A DNA stretch of 64,000 nucleotides from Microbulbifer taiwanensis. Lineage in GTDB: Bacteria > Pseudomonadota > Gammaproteobacteria > Pseudomonadales > Cellvibrionaceae. The DNA lies in contig NZ_JACZFR010000047.1 in assembly GCF_014904815.1 (NCBI RefSeq), positions 41,138 to 105,137 on the forward strand, given 5' to 3'. Each line of letters starts with the position of its first letter. Position 1 is the first letter of the stretch. This document shows, piece by piece, positions 26,432 to 34,098 of the stretch. The translations under genes were made by a program, and so were the position numbers. The notes beneath the pieces are model-generated. The model was not told where the DNA came from and did not search any database. It worked only from the letters and a program-made list of their open reading frames with translations.

Positions 26432-27073
26432 CTAAACCCGCACAGGCACCCCGATATACTCGGTGCCCATTGCCCTTTTTAGCGGCCGCACCATCAACCG
26501 CGCCCCGCCCAGGGCCGTATGCGGGTGCAGGTGGGGCTCGAAAGCATCGGTACCCTCGCCGCCGCCCAGCCACTGCTCGACAAATCCCGCATCCGCCGGC
26601 GCTATCATCGGAAAGCTCTTCTCGTGAAATTTGGCTGTGTCCGGGTGGGCGGCCAGGGTGATGATGGCACAGCTCAGCAAATCGCCCCAGGTCTTGTAGA
26701 GGCCGCAGAAAAAGAAGGGCCGGCCGAAACTGAATTCCACCGGATTGTCGCCGCGCTGGCTCTCCACCCAGGCGGTCGCCGGGATCAGGCAACGGGATTT
26801 TCTATACTCGGGGCGCTGGCCCAGCTTCTTCCAGTTGCTGTTGATGGACCAGTACTTTTTGTGGGGCTTCCACTGTCCCCCCACCTTCTCCAGGTATAGA
26901 TGCCAGATGGCGCTCTCGACCTCCGGAGCCCCGTGACGGGCCGTCACTATACTGACCTGGGAGGTCGGGCGCCGGCGGCGGCCGAAAATCATACGCTGAG
27001 GGTGATGGACGCCGTACTCCTCCAGAAAACGCTCGACGCCGGCGTCGTCATTCACATCGAAGACACTGCACAA
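26432..27073 (-). CDS. SRAP-family protein (HMCES/YedK-like abasic-site shield)
   Basis: 213 residues when started at the TTG at 27073, which puts the essential catalytic Cys at position 2 (M-C-S-V-F), as the family requires; GGGGAAA lies just upstream. The long open frame further upstream is not SRAP-like. Conserved blocks include WSINSNWKK, CLIPATAWVESQ with the catalytic Glu, a metal-free active-site His in FHEKSFPMI, and the AIITLAAHPD segment. SRAP proteins cross-link covalently to abasic sites in single-stranded DNA. The usual MCGR start is MCSV here, an unusual variant. It lies next to the element junction. Confidence 0.85.
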   Translation of the reverse strand: MCSVFDVNDDAGVERFLEEYGVHHPQRMIFGRRRRPTSQVSIVTARHGAPEVESAIWHLYLEKVGGQWKPHKKYWSINSNWKKLGQRPEYRKSRCLIPATAWVESQRGDNPVEFSFGRPFFFCGLYKTWGDLLSCAIITLAAHPDTAKFHEKSFPMIAPADAGFVEQWLGGGEGTDAFEPHLHPHTALGGARLMVRPLKRAMGTEYIGVPVRV

Positions 27074-27206
27074 GTTTCCCCGCCTCTCATTGTTGAGGAA
27101 AGCATTGCAGAAAGAATAGCAGTGAATCTGTGACCGCCACCGACACTGGTGCACGCACCGGGAGCCTCTGCCGCCGGCCGGAGCCACGGCGAAAATACTC
27201 AATGCA

Positions 27207-27307
27207 TCAAGCGAGATTGCGCTCGAACAACGCCAGTAACCGCTCCCAGGCGCGCTGCGCCTGCTGCGGGTGGTAAACCGCAGAATCCGTCGGGCACCAG
27301 CCGTGCA
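27207..27307 (-). pseudogene. Displaced original 3' end of the dienelactone hydrolase gene
   Basis: The minus strand reads HGWCPTDSAVYHPQQAQRAW then ERLLALFERNLA and stop. It aligns with the C-terminus of the intact gene at 36598 (HGWCPTDSAVHNPAKARHAW, NRALALFERHLG). The distance from stop to the end of the shared 25-bp repeat is 100 bases in both copies. This is the host 3' end cut off when the element integrated. Confidence 0.8.
27283..27307 (+). repeat. attL core (25-bp direct repeat, copy 1)
   Basis: The 25 bases beginning GAATCCGTCGGGCACC and ending CCGTGCA are identical to 36674-36698. Left of this copy lies the displaced hydrolase 3' end; right of it lies unrelated element DNA. Identity stops abruptly at the right edge, as expected for a site-specific recombination core. 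Confidence 0.78.
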
Positions 27308-27469
27308 CGCGTAGCACATACTCCCACCTATCGCCACCCATTCGCACATAGGTAAATTCCTTTTATTATCAGTCACTTAGCACCTATACTTGTTAGGTGG
27401 CGCCTTGTGGGGGCAGGTGGCACCATACTAAACCCATTGCACAGGCTTTGCACCGAGAGGAAAACAGCC
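27308..27469 (+). promoter_or_regulatory. Integrase leader with palindrome and direct repeats
   Basis: Between attL and the integrase start are an inverted pair CACCTA/TAGGTG (near 27381-27398), two copies of GGTGGC(G/A)CC (near 27397 and 27417), and the 17-bp repeat at 27437-27453. These are candidate binding sites for the integrase and for the AlpA-like protein. Exact promoter boxes cannot be fixed. Confidence 0.45.
27437..27453 (+). repeat. Arm-type-like 17-bp direct repeat, copy 1
   Basis: TTGCACAGGCTTTGCAC occurs here and, identically and in the same orientation, at 36573-36589. In the excised circle the copies would flank the 25-bp core at 129 and 84 bp. That is where arm-type integrase sites lie in attP of lambda-like and P4-like systems. 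Confidence 0.6.
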
Positions 27470-28819
27470 ATGGCCGACACTACACCGGCACCCGGGGGGA
27501 AGCGGGGCGCTGCCAACAAGGTAAAATTGACTGATCACTATTTACGCAACCTAAAGCCAAAAGCGTCCGGTCGGTACAAGGTATGGGACACCGACAACCC
27601 GCGCCTTGTGGTGGATGTACTAGCATCTGGGAAGAAGGTTTTCCGCGCGTACTATTTGCACAACGGCAAGCCAAAGTTCTTCACGATTGGTCCCTACGGA
27701 ACCGTCACCCTTGCGCAAGCAAGAAAACATGCCGGTGAGATTCACTCCAAAACTATTAGCGGTAGTGACCCCATAGAAGAGAAGCGGCAAGCCGCGAAGC
27801 AACAAGAAGCCGCGAAGCAACAGGCCGAGCTTAGTAAACAACTTGTTCTGAAAACCTTTTTGGAAGAAGTTTATGAGCCATGGGCAAGGGAAGACCAGGG
27901 TCTAAAATCTGTAAGCCATACCCTCAAAAATATACAACGGGATTTCTCATGGCTACTAGATCAGCAGATGGATAGCCTACAACCTGAAGAAATTGATAAA
28001 TGGAAAAAGAGGGAACTTGAAAGGGGGTTATCAAAGCATTCTATTAACCGCCGCCTCAACTCACTCCGGGCGCCCTACTCCATGGCATATAAGAAACGAT
28101 ACCTTCAATTTAACCCCCTGAGCCAAGTTGAGAATGTAAAGGCACGAGAAAATAAGCGGGTTAGACATCTATCCGTAGATGAAGAGGAAACTTTACGCAA
28201 GAAATTGAGAGAGCGCACGGAACAGCAAACCAAGAGCCCTAAGCCAAGCTTCTCCTACTATTTGGAGCCAATGGTATTATTAACCCTGAATACTGGGATG
28301 CGACTAGGGGAAGCTCTTCAGCTGGAATGGAAAAATGTAAACTTTGAGCAAGGTATAATTACCCTTACTGATGACACAACCAAATCTAAAAAGACCCGTC
28401 ACATTCCAATGAACGACGAGGCGAAACAAATCCTAACGGATTGGGGTAAGAATCGTACCCGGGGTAACTTGGTATTTCCCAGCCCGAGAACAGGCAAAAG
28501 GATGAATAAGATTAATAGCTGGCTTCCGTTTATTCGAGGCACCGGGATAGAAAATTTTAGGTTTCATGATTTGCGTCATACGTTCGCCAGTAAATTAGTC
28601 ATGAGGGGTGTTCCTCTCTACGACGTTAAAGAATTGCTTGGCCATGCAAAATTAGAAGAGACTGAGCGTTACGCGCACTTATCTCCGGAACACCTTAAAA
28701 AGCACGTCCAGAAGCTGAACAAAAAACAAACCCAACCGGGCGCACTGGAAAAATTATTGAAGAATGCTACGGAAGAGCAGCGGCAAATGATTGCGGCGAT
28801 ACTAATGGAGGGAAAATAA
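27470..28819 (+). CDS. int: Tyrosine recombinase/integrase (P4-type, DUF4102 arm-binding)
   Basis: 449 residues from the ATG at 27470, with GAGAGG ahead. An N-terminal arm-binding domain (about 18-105; LTDHYLRNLKPKASGRYKVW) is followed by a Gln/Ala/Lys-rich linker, the core-binding domain (about 125-220) and the catalytic domain. All catalytic residues are present: Arg278 (NTGMRLGEAL), His366 and Arg369 (FHDLRHTF), His392 (LLGHA) and Tyr401 (ETERYAHLS). It catalyses integration and excision at the 25-bp core. Its stop overlaps the next start (TAATG). Codon use is more AT-rich than the host's. Confidence 0.94.
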   Translation: MADTTPAPGGKRGAANKVKLTDHYLRNLKPKASGRYKVWDTDNPRLVVDVLASGKKVFRAYYLHNGKPKFFTIGPYGTVTLAQARKHAGEIHSKTISGSDPIEEKRQAAKQQEAAKQQAELSKQLVLKTFLEEVYEPWAREDQGLKSVSHTLKNIQRDFSWLLDQQMDSLQPEEIDKWKKRELERGLSKHSINRRLNSLRAPYSMAYKKRYLQFNPLSQVENVKARENKRVRHLSVDEEETLRKKLRERTEQQTKSPKPSFSYYLEPMVLLTLNTGMRLGEALQLEWKNVNFEQGIITLTDDTTKSKKTRHIPMNDEAKQILTDWGKNRTRGNLVFPSPRTGKRMNKINSWLPFIRGTGIENFRFHDLRHTFASKLVMRGVPLYDVKELLGHAKLEETERYAHLSPEHLKKHVQKLNKKQTQPGALEKLLKNATEEQRQMIAAILMEGK

Positions 28820-29742
28820 TGGAAATTGGAATATGGAATGATATTGAATCTATCAATGTGCAGCGATTGATAGATTTATACCTACCATCGCCAGAACAAG
28901 CGTTTTTGAATAAATTCACTATTAATGGGGTTATTTATTCAGCAATGAATCCGGGTGAAACCGCAAAACTTAAAAGAATAGTTGCACATGCCTACCACAA
29001 ACGAGCTGAAGCAATCTGCGAATATTTATTAAAACACTCAGGTAATCCAACAAGTGAAACTCTTCACTTTGGGCCACCAAACGATGACGACGAAGAACGA
29101 GGTTATTCAATATCAGCCACTTACCGCGCGCTTGACTTTGAATTTTATGCTGAATTCTTTAATCTTGATATTAGATATAAAAACCTTACCCAAAAACTTG
29201 TCAAAGAAAATACAAGCAATTTTATATGGGAACAGTTTATTATCGATTGCGCACACGAAATAACAAATGGATTCAAGGGGGATAAATTACCCCTAAATGG
29301 AACTGAAATAGAATGGCTGCAAAAACAATTTATTAACCGCAGAAAACAAGGATTGCCGATAAGTAAAAATCTGCAAGACTTCGTAGATGAGGATGCAATG
29401 CGCAGCTCTACCAAAGAAAAATGGCCGACTGAATCTAGGGGGGAGTTAAAACCCTATTACCTTGTTATCTACCTATTAAGCAAAGCGATAAAAGAACACA
29501 ACAAAAAATATCCGAGGGATAAATTATCACTAAAAGATTTCAAGGGAAATATACCGCGAGCTAGCCCGGACGAACCGGGCACGAAATCCAAAATAGTTGA
29601 TCGGATAATCCAGACCATTAACGATTGGCAAGTGACTATGAGTGTACGACGCACCAAAGGCGGCACCCACAAACCGTACGTATCTCTAAAGGACTGCGTA
29701 AAGCGCTACTTAGAGGAAACCGGCGCCACCATGCAGCAATAG
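28819..29742 (+). CDS. Unknown AT-rich protein behind the integrase
   Basis: 307 residues, translationally coupled to int through TAATG. It is markedly AT-rich, unlike the host genes. No family is recognised: predicted mainly helical and soluble, with an acidic loop PPNDDDEERGY, a central EFFNLDIRYKNL region and a basic C-terminus (TMSVRRTKGGTHKPYVS). No nuclease, kinase, ATPase or membrane signature can be pointed to. In satellites and P4-like elements this position, between int and the regulator, often carries accessory or defence cargo, but that is only context. Confidence 0.7.
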   Translation: MEIGIWNDIESINVQRLIDLYLPSPEQAFLNKFTINGVIYSAMNPGETAKLKRIVAHAYHKRAEAICEYLLKHSGNPTSETLHFGPPNDDDEERGYSISATYRALDFEFYAEFFNLDIRYKNLTQKLVKENTSNFIWEQFIIDCAHEITNGFKGDKLPLNGTEIEWLQKQFINRRKQGLPISKNLQDFVDEDAMRSSTKEKWPTESRGELKPYYLVIYLLSKAIKEHNKKYPRDKLSLKDFKGNIPRASPDEPGTKSKIVDRIIQTINDWQVTMSVRRTKGGTHKPYVSLKDCVKRYLEETGATMQQ

Positions 29743-29821
29743 TGCCCGCCGCTCTCCCGCAATTACTGGCTTTGCGGGCGCCCGGGGTAACTGTACAAAG
29801 CCCGCACAAACTGTGCCGCGC

Positions 29822-29865
29822 AATTTGTGCACTACCCCCATAACGCCGCACAAAAATCCAACCCC
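29822..29865 (+). repeat. 44-bp leader repeat, copy 1 (before the alpA-like gene)
   Basis: Matches 32822-32865 with a single T/C difference; the shared block runs from AATTTGTGCACTACCCCCA to CAAAAATCCAACCCC. Both copies sit upstream of an element gene on the plus strand (50 bp and 47 bp before the start codons). A shared promoter or operator for two transcription units is the natural reading. Confidence 0.7.
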
Positions 29866-29878
29866 GCCCCCGCCATGC

Positions 29879-29910
29879 TGTACCTGTAAGCCCGCAACCC
29901 AACAGGTACA
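29879..29910 (+). promoter_or_regulatory. Perfect 9-bp inverted repeat before the AlpA-like gene
   Basis: TGTACCTGT (29879-29887) and ACAGGTACA (29902-29910) are exact reverse complements separated by 14 bp, ending four bases before the ATG. It could be an operator for AlpA autoregulation or an RNA hairpin masking the ribosome-binding site. The second copy of the 44-bp leader lacks this element. Confidence 0.6.
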
Positions 29911-29914
29911 CAAC

Positions 29915-30127
29915 ATGGAACCCCGCTTTCTAGACACCAAACAAGCCGCTCAATACCTGAGCCTGTCCGCTGTCTGGCTCAACGAATTACGCATCAAAGG
30001 TGGTGGCCCGAAATTCTACAAGCTCGGTCGCGCTGTCCGCTACAAGGTGGAAGACCTTGACGCGTGGGTAGAAGAACGCGAACCAGTTTCCTCACTCGCA
30101 GAGTATTACAGCAAAAATGATAAGTGA
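29915..30127 (+). CDS. AlpA/excisionase-like helix-turn-helix protein
   Basis: 70 residues from the ATG at 29915. FLDTKQAAQYLSLSAVWLNE, then RIKGGGPKFYKLGRAVRYKVEDLDAWVEER, is the MerR-like winged-helix excisionase signature (HTH_17) shared by AlpA and DNA-binding excisionases. AlpA proteins activate or tune int expression and excision in P4-like elements and PICIs. No clean Shine-Dalgarno is visible because the inverted repeat occupies that region. The stop overlaps the primase start (GTGA). Confidence 0.87.
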   Translation: MEPRFLDTKQAAQYLSLSAVWLNELRIKGGGPKFYKLGRAVRYKVEDLDAWVEEREPVSSLAEYYSKNDK

Positions 30128-32055
30128 GCGCGCAGATGGATGCAGTAACTCTAAAGAAGCTGAAAAGCGAAGAGCGCTGGCTTTTATGGAAGACCATAGA
30201 TGGTAAGAAAATCCCCTACTACACCAACGGAGACCCCCGGGGGCGAATAGGCAATAAGGAAATTAAAATTGACAGTCCGGAAGATCATGACCGGCTTGTT
30301 GACTTTAAGACGGCACAGAAATCCTATCGCGATAGCAAGGGTAAGTATTCCGGCATCGGCCTTGCGATATTTAAGCCGCTGATTGGCATTGACCTGGACA
30401 AATGCTATACGGAAGACGGTGAACTGATACCGCAAGCGGCAAACATTGTTGAGCGCGCCGGTAGTTATACAGAGAAATCACCCAGCGGTAAGGGAGTTCA
30501 TATTCTCTGTTTTGGCTATCCCGGCGGGCATACCAAAAAGCCAACTCACGACGGCTACGAATATGAATTCTATTCTGGTGGTCGGTTCTTCACTTTCACT
30601 GGTGAACACGACAAAGCCAGCCCACCAGACCTCAAATGGGTAGACCTAAACAAATTCCCGGAGCTGTACCCAAACAGGGAGCAACCACTACCGGGCGCCC
30701 GGGGGGAGTGGAAGCCTGAGGACTACGACACCGAGGAAAACCACTACAGAGCGGAACGGACGCTTCAAATAACCTGCAATGCGGCCAGAGAGGCTAAAGC
30801 TGGCGGCGGTGGATGGCCCTACACAGAATCTCGCTCCAACACACTTAACAAATACGGGCATATCGTCGGACAGTTTATTGCAGCCGGCTTACTGGACGAA
30901 GAAGACGCCAAGCGCCAGGTAATAGAGGCAGCAAAAGAAAACGGCGAACCGCTACCCGATTCTGAAATTGAACGGAATCTAGAAAGTGGATTAAATGCTG
31001 GTAAGGCCATAGGGCCGCCCGACGACCTAGATATGAAGGGGGATAGCAGCTCTAAACGCAAGCCTTTGCGATTGATAGCAGTCAGCGACCTGATACAAAA
31101 CATTCGGCCTGTGGAGTGGCTAGTGGAAGGGTTTATAGAGCAGCAGTGCCTCGCACTTATGTTCGGTGACCCCGGGTGCGGCAAGTCCTTCATCGCCGTG
31201 GATATCGCCTGCTCTGTTGCTACTGGTAGGCCGTGGTTCGGAAGGAGAGTCAGCGTACCCGGGGGTGTAATCTACATCGCCGGTGAAGGGCTCAGCGGCC
31301 TGACGCGCAGATTCAAGGCATGGGAAATCTATCGTCAGTCTCCCCTGGATACCGCGCCACTATACCGAACCGAGAGTGCGGCCGACTTAACAGATAAGAA
31401 AAATATAAGAACCCTGATTACCGAAATCCGCAATAGTGACATAAAACCCTCGCTCATCATTGTGGACACAGTAGCGCGCAACTTTGGCACTGCCGATGAG
31501 AATGACACCGCGGCGATGAACGGCTTTGTGAACAACATGGACATGCTAAAGGATGAATTCAGCTGCTCCGTGCTATTGGTACACCATAGCGGCCACAGTG
31601 AGAAAAGCCGTGGGCGCGGGTCTTCAGCGCTGAAAGCGGCGCTTGACGCAGAGTACCGAGTTGAGAAGCAACAAAATGGTTTTATCCACCTACATAACAC
31701 CAAGATGAAAGAAGCTGAACTTGCACTGCCCATGACGTTTAGACTTGAAAGTGTGATTCTAGATTGGGATGGCGACGATGATGCAAGTTCGGCAGTTCTG
31801 TTAGGAAACAATGGCGGGGGGACATTTTTAGATGAGGATGGTATGAGCCTAACAGCGAAGGAAAAAGAAGTAATCGCAATTGTTGAAGAGTGTGCGGATT
31901 TTGGAGAAACGCTAACAGTAAAAGACTTGAGAGCCGAACTTAAAGAAAATGGTGGTGATAAGTCTAATATCCATAAGATTGTAAAACGCCTACTTGAAAA
32001 AGGGGTTATTGCAGAAAATTCAGATGGGAATTTAGAGTTACGGCGCCCGGGGTGA
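30124..32055 (+). CDS. Primase-polymerase / RepA-type helicase fusion (replication protein)
   Basis: 643 residues from the GTG at 30124, overlapping the previous stop; an ATG 12 bases later is the alternative. The N-terminal prim-pol-like domain (about 15-175) has ILIGIDLDK-type acidic residues (Asp90, Asp92) and SGKGVHI with a catalytic-type His. A linker of about 100 residues precedes a RecA-like AAA ATPase: Walker A GDPGCGKS (348-355), Walker B SLIIVDTVAR (443-452) and LVHHSGH. The C-terminal 80 residues look like a winged helix (VKDLRAELKENG). It should prime and unwind the excised element's DNA at its own origin. Confidence 0.87.
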   Translation: MSAQMDAVTLKKLKSEERWLLWKTIDGKKIPYYTNGDPRGRIGNKEIKIDSPEDHDRLVDFKTAQKSYRDSKGKYSGIGLAIFKPLIGIDLDKCYTEDGELIPQAANIVERAGSYTEKSPSGKGVHILCFGYPGGHTKKPTHDGYEYEFYSGGRFFTFTGEHDKASPPDLKWVDLNKFPELYPNREQPLPGARGEWKPEDYDTEENHYRAERTLQITCNAAREAKAGGGGWPYTESRSNTLNKYGHIVGQFIAAGLLDEEDAKRQVIEAAKENGEPLPDSEIERNLESGLNAGKAIGPPDDLDMKGDSSSKRKPLRLIAVSDLIQNIRPVEWLVEGFIEQQCLALMFGDPGCGKSFIAVDIACSVATGRPWFGRRVSVPGGVIYIAGEGLSGLTRRFKAWEIYRQSPLDTAPLYRTESAADLTDKKNIRTLITEIRNSDIKPSLIIVDTVARNFGTADENDTAAMNGFVNNMDMLKDEFSCSVLLVHHSGHSEKSRGRGSSALKAALDAEYRVEKQQNGFIHLHNTKMKEAELALPMTFRLESVILDWDGDDDASSAVLLGNNGGGTFLDEDGMSLTAKEKEVIAIVEECADFGETLTVKDLRAELKENGGDKSNIHKIVKRLLEKGVIAENSDGNLELRRPG

Positions 32056-32070
32056 GATTTTAAAAGCAAA

Positions 32071-32172
32071 GGTGGTAGTGGTGGTAGTACCACCGCAATT
32101 ACCACCACTACCACCGGTCATTTAGGGTGGTAGTGGTGGTAGTGCCCCTAAGGGGACTACCACCCTACCACC
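32071..32172. repeat. Iteron-like inverted and direct repeats; candidate replication origin
   Basis: GGTGGTAGTGGTGGTAGT occurs at 32071-32088 and 32126-32143, with near-exact reverse complements at 32101-32115 and 32156-32172. The two halves can form tandem hairpins, the second capped by CCCCTAAGGGG and followed by an AT-rich AAAATTTTTATTT stretch. Placement directly behind the primase-helicase gene suits an origin recognised by it. A double terminator for the replication operon is the alternative. Confidence 0.6.
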
Positions 32173-32821
32173 TGACCTGACCCAAAATTTTTATTTCTGA
32201 AAATTCACATTCTGAAATCCCCCGGGTGCCAATTGTTCGGATTGGATTTTCTGCTAATTGCGGTTGGCTCGGTTGTTCTGCCAGTCGCTCCCCTGGTCAA
32301 CCCCCGGGTGCACTCACTACCCTGCGCCGCTACCGCCAGCACACAGTCCCCCACACGCCCTATTGCCTACCCCACTCCACTCCCTACCCCAGCAACCGAC
32401 AGCAAGCCGACTGCGCCGATCGCTGCTGGTCGTTAGGGGGAGTGGCAATGCCTACCTACTGCCCCACCCCCTAAACCGAGCCAGCGGTCCGCATATCGGC
32501 TGGTAGGATCGTTGGGCACTGGTGGCGGGTATACCGGGCGTCGCCGTGACCGACCACAAGGCCGATACGTGGTCCGCTGTTGGCAGTTAGGGGGTAGGGG
32601 TATGCCGTAGGGCGCCCTGGTCTGTGGGCGCTGTTGTGGTGTCCCACAGGCGTCGCTTCTGTAGCACGTCGTTCTTGCAAAACTAATACGGCGGGCACAG
32701 TAGCTGCCGCCTGCCATGCCATGTAACTCCCTGCCCCGCAAGGATTAGCGCCTATCTAATGGGCGAAAACCGCCGATCGTACAAAGGGGGTGTAAAAGCC
32801 ACCGGAAACCAGCTATCGGGT
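32173..32821. other. 650-bp structured non-coding region of the element
   Basis: No convincing coding frame on either strand. A long stem joins 32433-32447 (TTAGGGGGAGTGGCA) to 32460-32474 (TGCCCCACCCCCTAA), 13 of 15 paired. A related sequence, TTAGGGGGTAGGGGTATGCC, recurs at 32587-32606, and C/A-rich relatives of its complement lie near 32370-32400. CCCGGGTGC occurs at 32221 and 32302. It may be part of the origin, encode a structured RNA, or hold a decayed gene. Confidence 0.45.
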
Positions 32822-32865
32822 AATTTGTGCACTACCCCCACAACGCCGCACAAAAATCCAACCCC
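32822..32865 (+). repeat. 44-bp leader repeat, copy 2
   Basis: Near-identical (one mismatch) to 29822-29865 and placed 47 bp ahead of the small-gene operon starting at 32912. A CCGGGCGC octamer follows immediately in this copy. Confidence 0.7.
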
Positions 32866-32911
32866 CGGGCGCGCACACTTACCGCACCGACATAAACCAC
32901 AGGAAACCCAG

Positions 32912-33256
32912 ATGCATTCGTTCAAGCGAGCCGAGCAGCTCATTTCCGACCAAAGGGAAAGAGCCGAGGAAATAAAGTCAATTGAAGCCGCCTTGGAATC
33001 CGCCCTCTCTCGGGTAAGGAGGCGAGCCAAGTTGGATAAACAGGAAACTGAAGAATTGCTGGAGGAGCTGAATAAAAAAGCGAACCCCGACATTATCGAT
33101 AGGTATGGAAATGATGTTTCTGGTCAGGTTCAGGCGAAAAGATACATCGCTGAAATTAAAAATATTATCAGAGTCTATGGTGTGGCTCATTCTGCGAATA
33201 AGGCCGACAGCACTGTCGTGAGCCCTTCAACTCACAAGTTCATTAACAGAGGTTAA
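32912..33256 (+). CDS. Small helical protein, first of the element's late-type operon
   Basis: 114 residues from the ATG at 32912 (MHSFKRAEQLISDQRERAEE), with AGGA eight bases ahead. An earlier in-frame start would run through the 44-bp repeat. Strongly helical and charged: residues 5-55 could form a coiled coil (RRRAKLDKQETEELLEELNK); the tail contains DIIDRYGNDVSGQVQAKRYI. No family recognised. The next gene begins three bases after its stop. Confidence 0.65.
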   Translation: MHSFKRAEQLISDQRERAEEIKSIEAALESALSRVRRRAKLDKQETEELLEELNKKANPDIIDRYGNDVSGQVQAKRYIAEIKNIIRVYGVAHSANKADSTVVSPSTHKFINRG

Positions 33257-33259
33257 GGC

Positions 33260-33838
33260 ATGGATATCGAACGTGAACTAGAAAGGTTGCGCAACTCAAA
33301 GGACGAGTTGACTTCATCAACGATAGAAAAACTGAGCGACCTTGAAAAGACCCACTTAAAAGGAGAGGCCGAGATTTGCGCAGATCATAACAACCTCCGG
33401 GAGCAAGTTGTTAAGCAGCTGACCGATGTTAATCAACGCATAGATGATTGGTTTTCATCTGATGAGTTTATGAAAGTTACGGACCCGGAAATGGTTCAGT
33501 ACGACTCCGAAGTTCGCGCGGAACTATCTACGGATATGCAGTGGTTTCCAAAGATGGGATGTGATGTGGTTCGGTTTAGCGCATTCGATTGGAACCCCAA
33601 GAAAGCCAGAGCCGCACTTCGACAAGACCCGGATAAACATCTAAAGATTGTACATTTCATGCCCCAAGATATAGAGAGTCTGCGTGAAATCGCCATTGAG
33701 GACATGGACCTGGATAGCGAAATCAACGACCTGTGTGACGAAAGAAACAGCCTGCAAGAAGTGCTTGACACTATGGGGCCGGAGAAATCAGTCGGCGAAC
33801 ATGACTTTCTAGCTTTGATTCTTAAGGAGATCCAGTAA
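33260..33838 (+). CDS. Coiled-coil-rich protein, unknown
   Basis: 192 residues. The N-terminal 70 form a probable coiled coil (RELERLRNSKDELTSSTIEK); the centre has a distinct segment FPKMGCDVVRFSAFDWNPKK, and the C-terminus is acidic and helical. It overlaps the next start as TAATG. Size and position among packed genes resemble small satellite or phage proteins, but no homology is recognised. Confidence 0.65.
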   Translation: MDIERELERLRNSKDELTSSTIEKLSDLEKTHLKGEAEICADHNNLREQVVKQLTDVNQRIDDWFSSDEFMKVTDPEMVQYDSEVRAELSTDMQWFPKMGCDVVRFSAFDWNPKKARAALRQDPDKHLKIVHFMPQDIESLREIAIEDMDLDSEINDLCDERNSLQEVLDTMGPEKSVGEHDFLALILKEIQ

Positions 33839-34098
33839 TGAGTAATCAGAAATACTTTTTCACTGATCGGGGAAGGCTGATAGAAGGTGACGAGTACGAC
33901 ATTGATTTTACCCCACTCTTCAAAGAGCAACTGGAAGAAAAGTGTCGAGAGAAAGGTTTGACCGAGGAAGAATTTGAAGAGAAGTACGGGCACATCTTCG
34001 CAGACACCACCCCGGGCGCACCGCAACAGAACCCGTCCCAGGTCGCCCGTCAAAAATTTGTTGAGGATATGCGCAAGGCATGGCGAAAAGAGAGTTAA
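33838..34098 (+). CDS. Small acidic protein, unknown
   Basis: 86 residues: a beta-like N-terminus (KYFFTDRGRLIEGDEYDIDF), then a helical acidic segment (EKCREKGLTEEEFEEKYG) and a basic helix ending KFVEDMRKAWRKES. Coupled at both ends: starts within the previous stop and overlaps the next gene by 19 bases. No family recognised. Confidence 0.6.
   Translation: MSNQKYFFTDRGRLIEGDEYDIDFTPLFKEQLEEKCREKGLTEEEFEEKYGHIFADTTPGAPQQNPSQVARQKFVEDMRKAWRKES

Noticed and set aside
27074..27376. Upstream extension of the SRAP reading frame
   Set aside because: It runs through the displaced hydrolase 3' end in another frame, is rich in Arg/Ser shadow sequence and would bury the catalytic Cys2.
32226..32506. 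Pro/Thr/Ser-rich open frames in the element's non-coding region
   Set aside because: All three plus frames are open simultaneously because of C-rich repeats, and none has a ribosome-binding site or protein-like composition.
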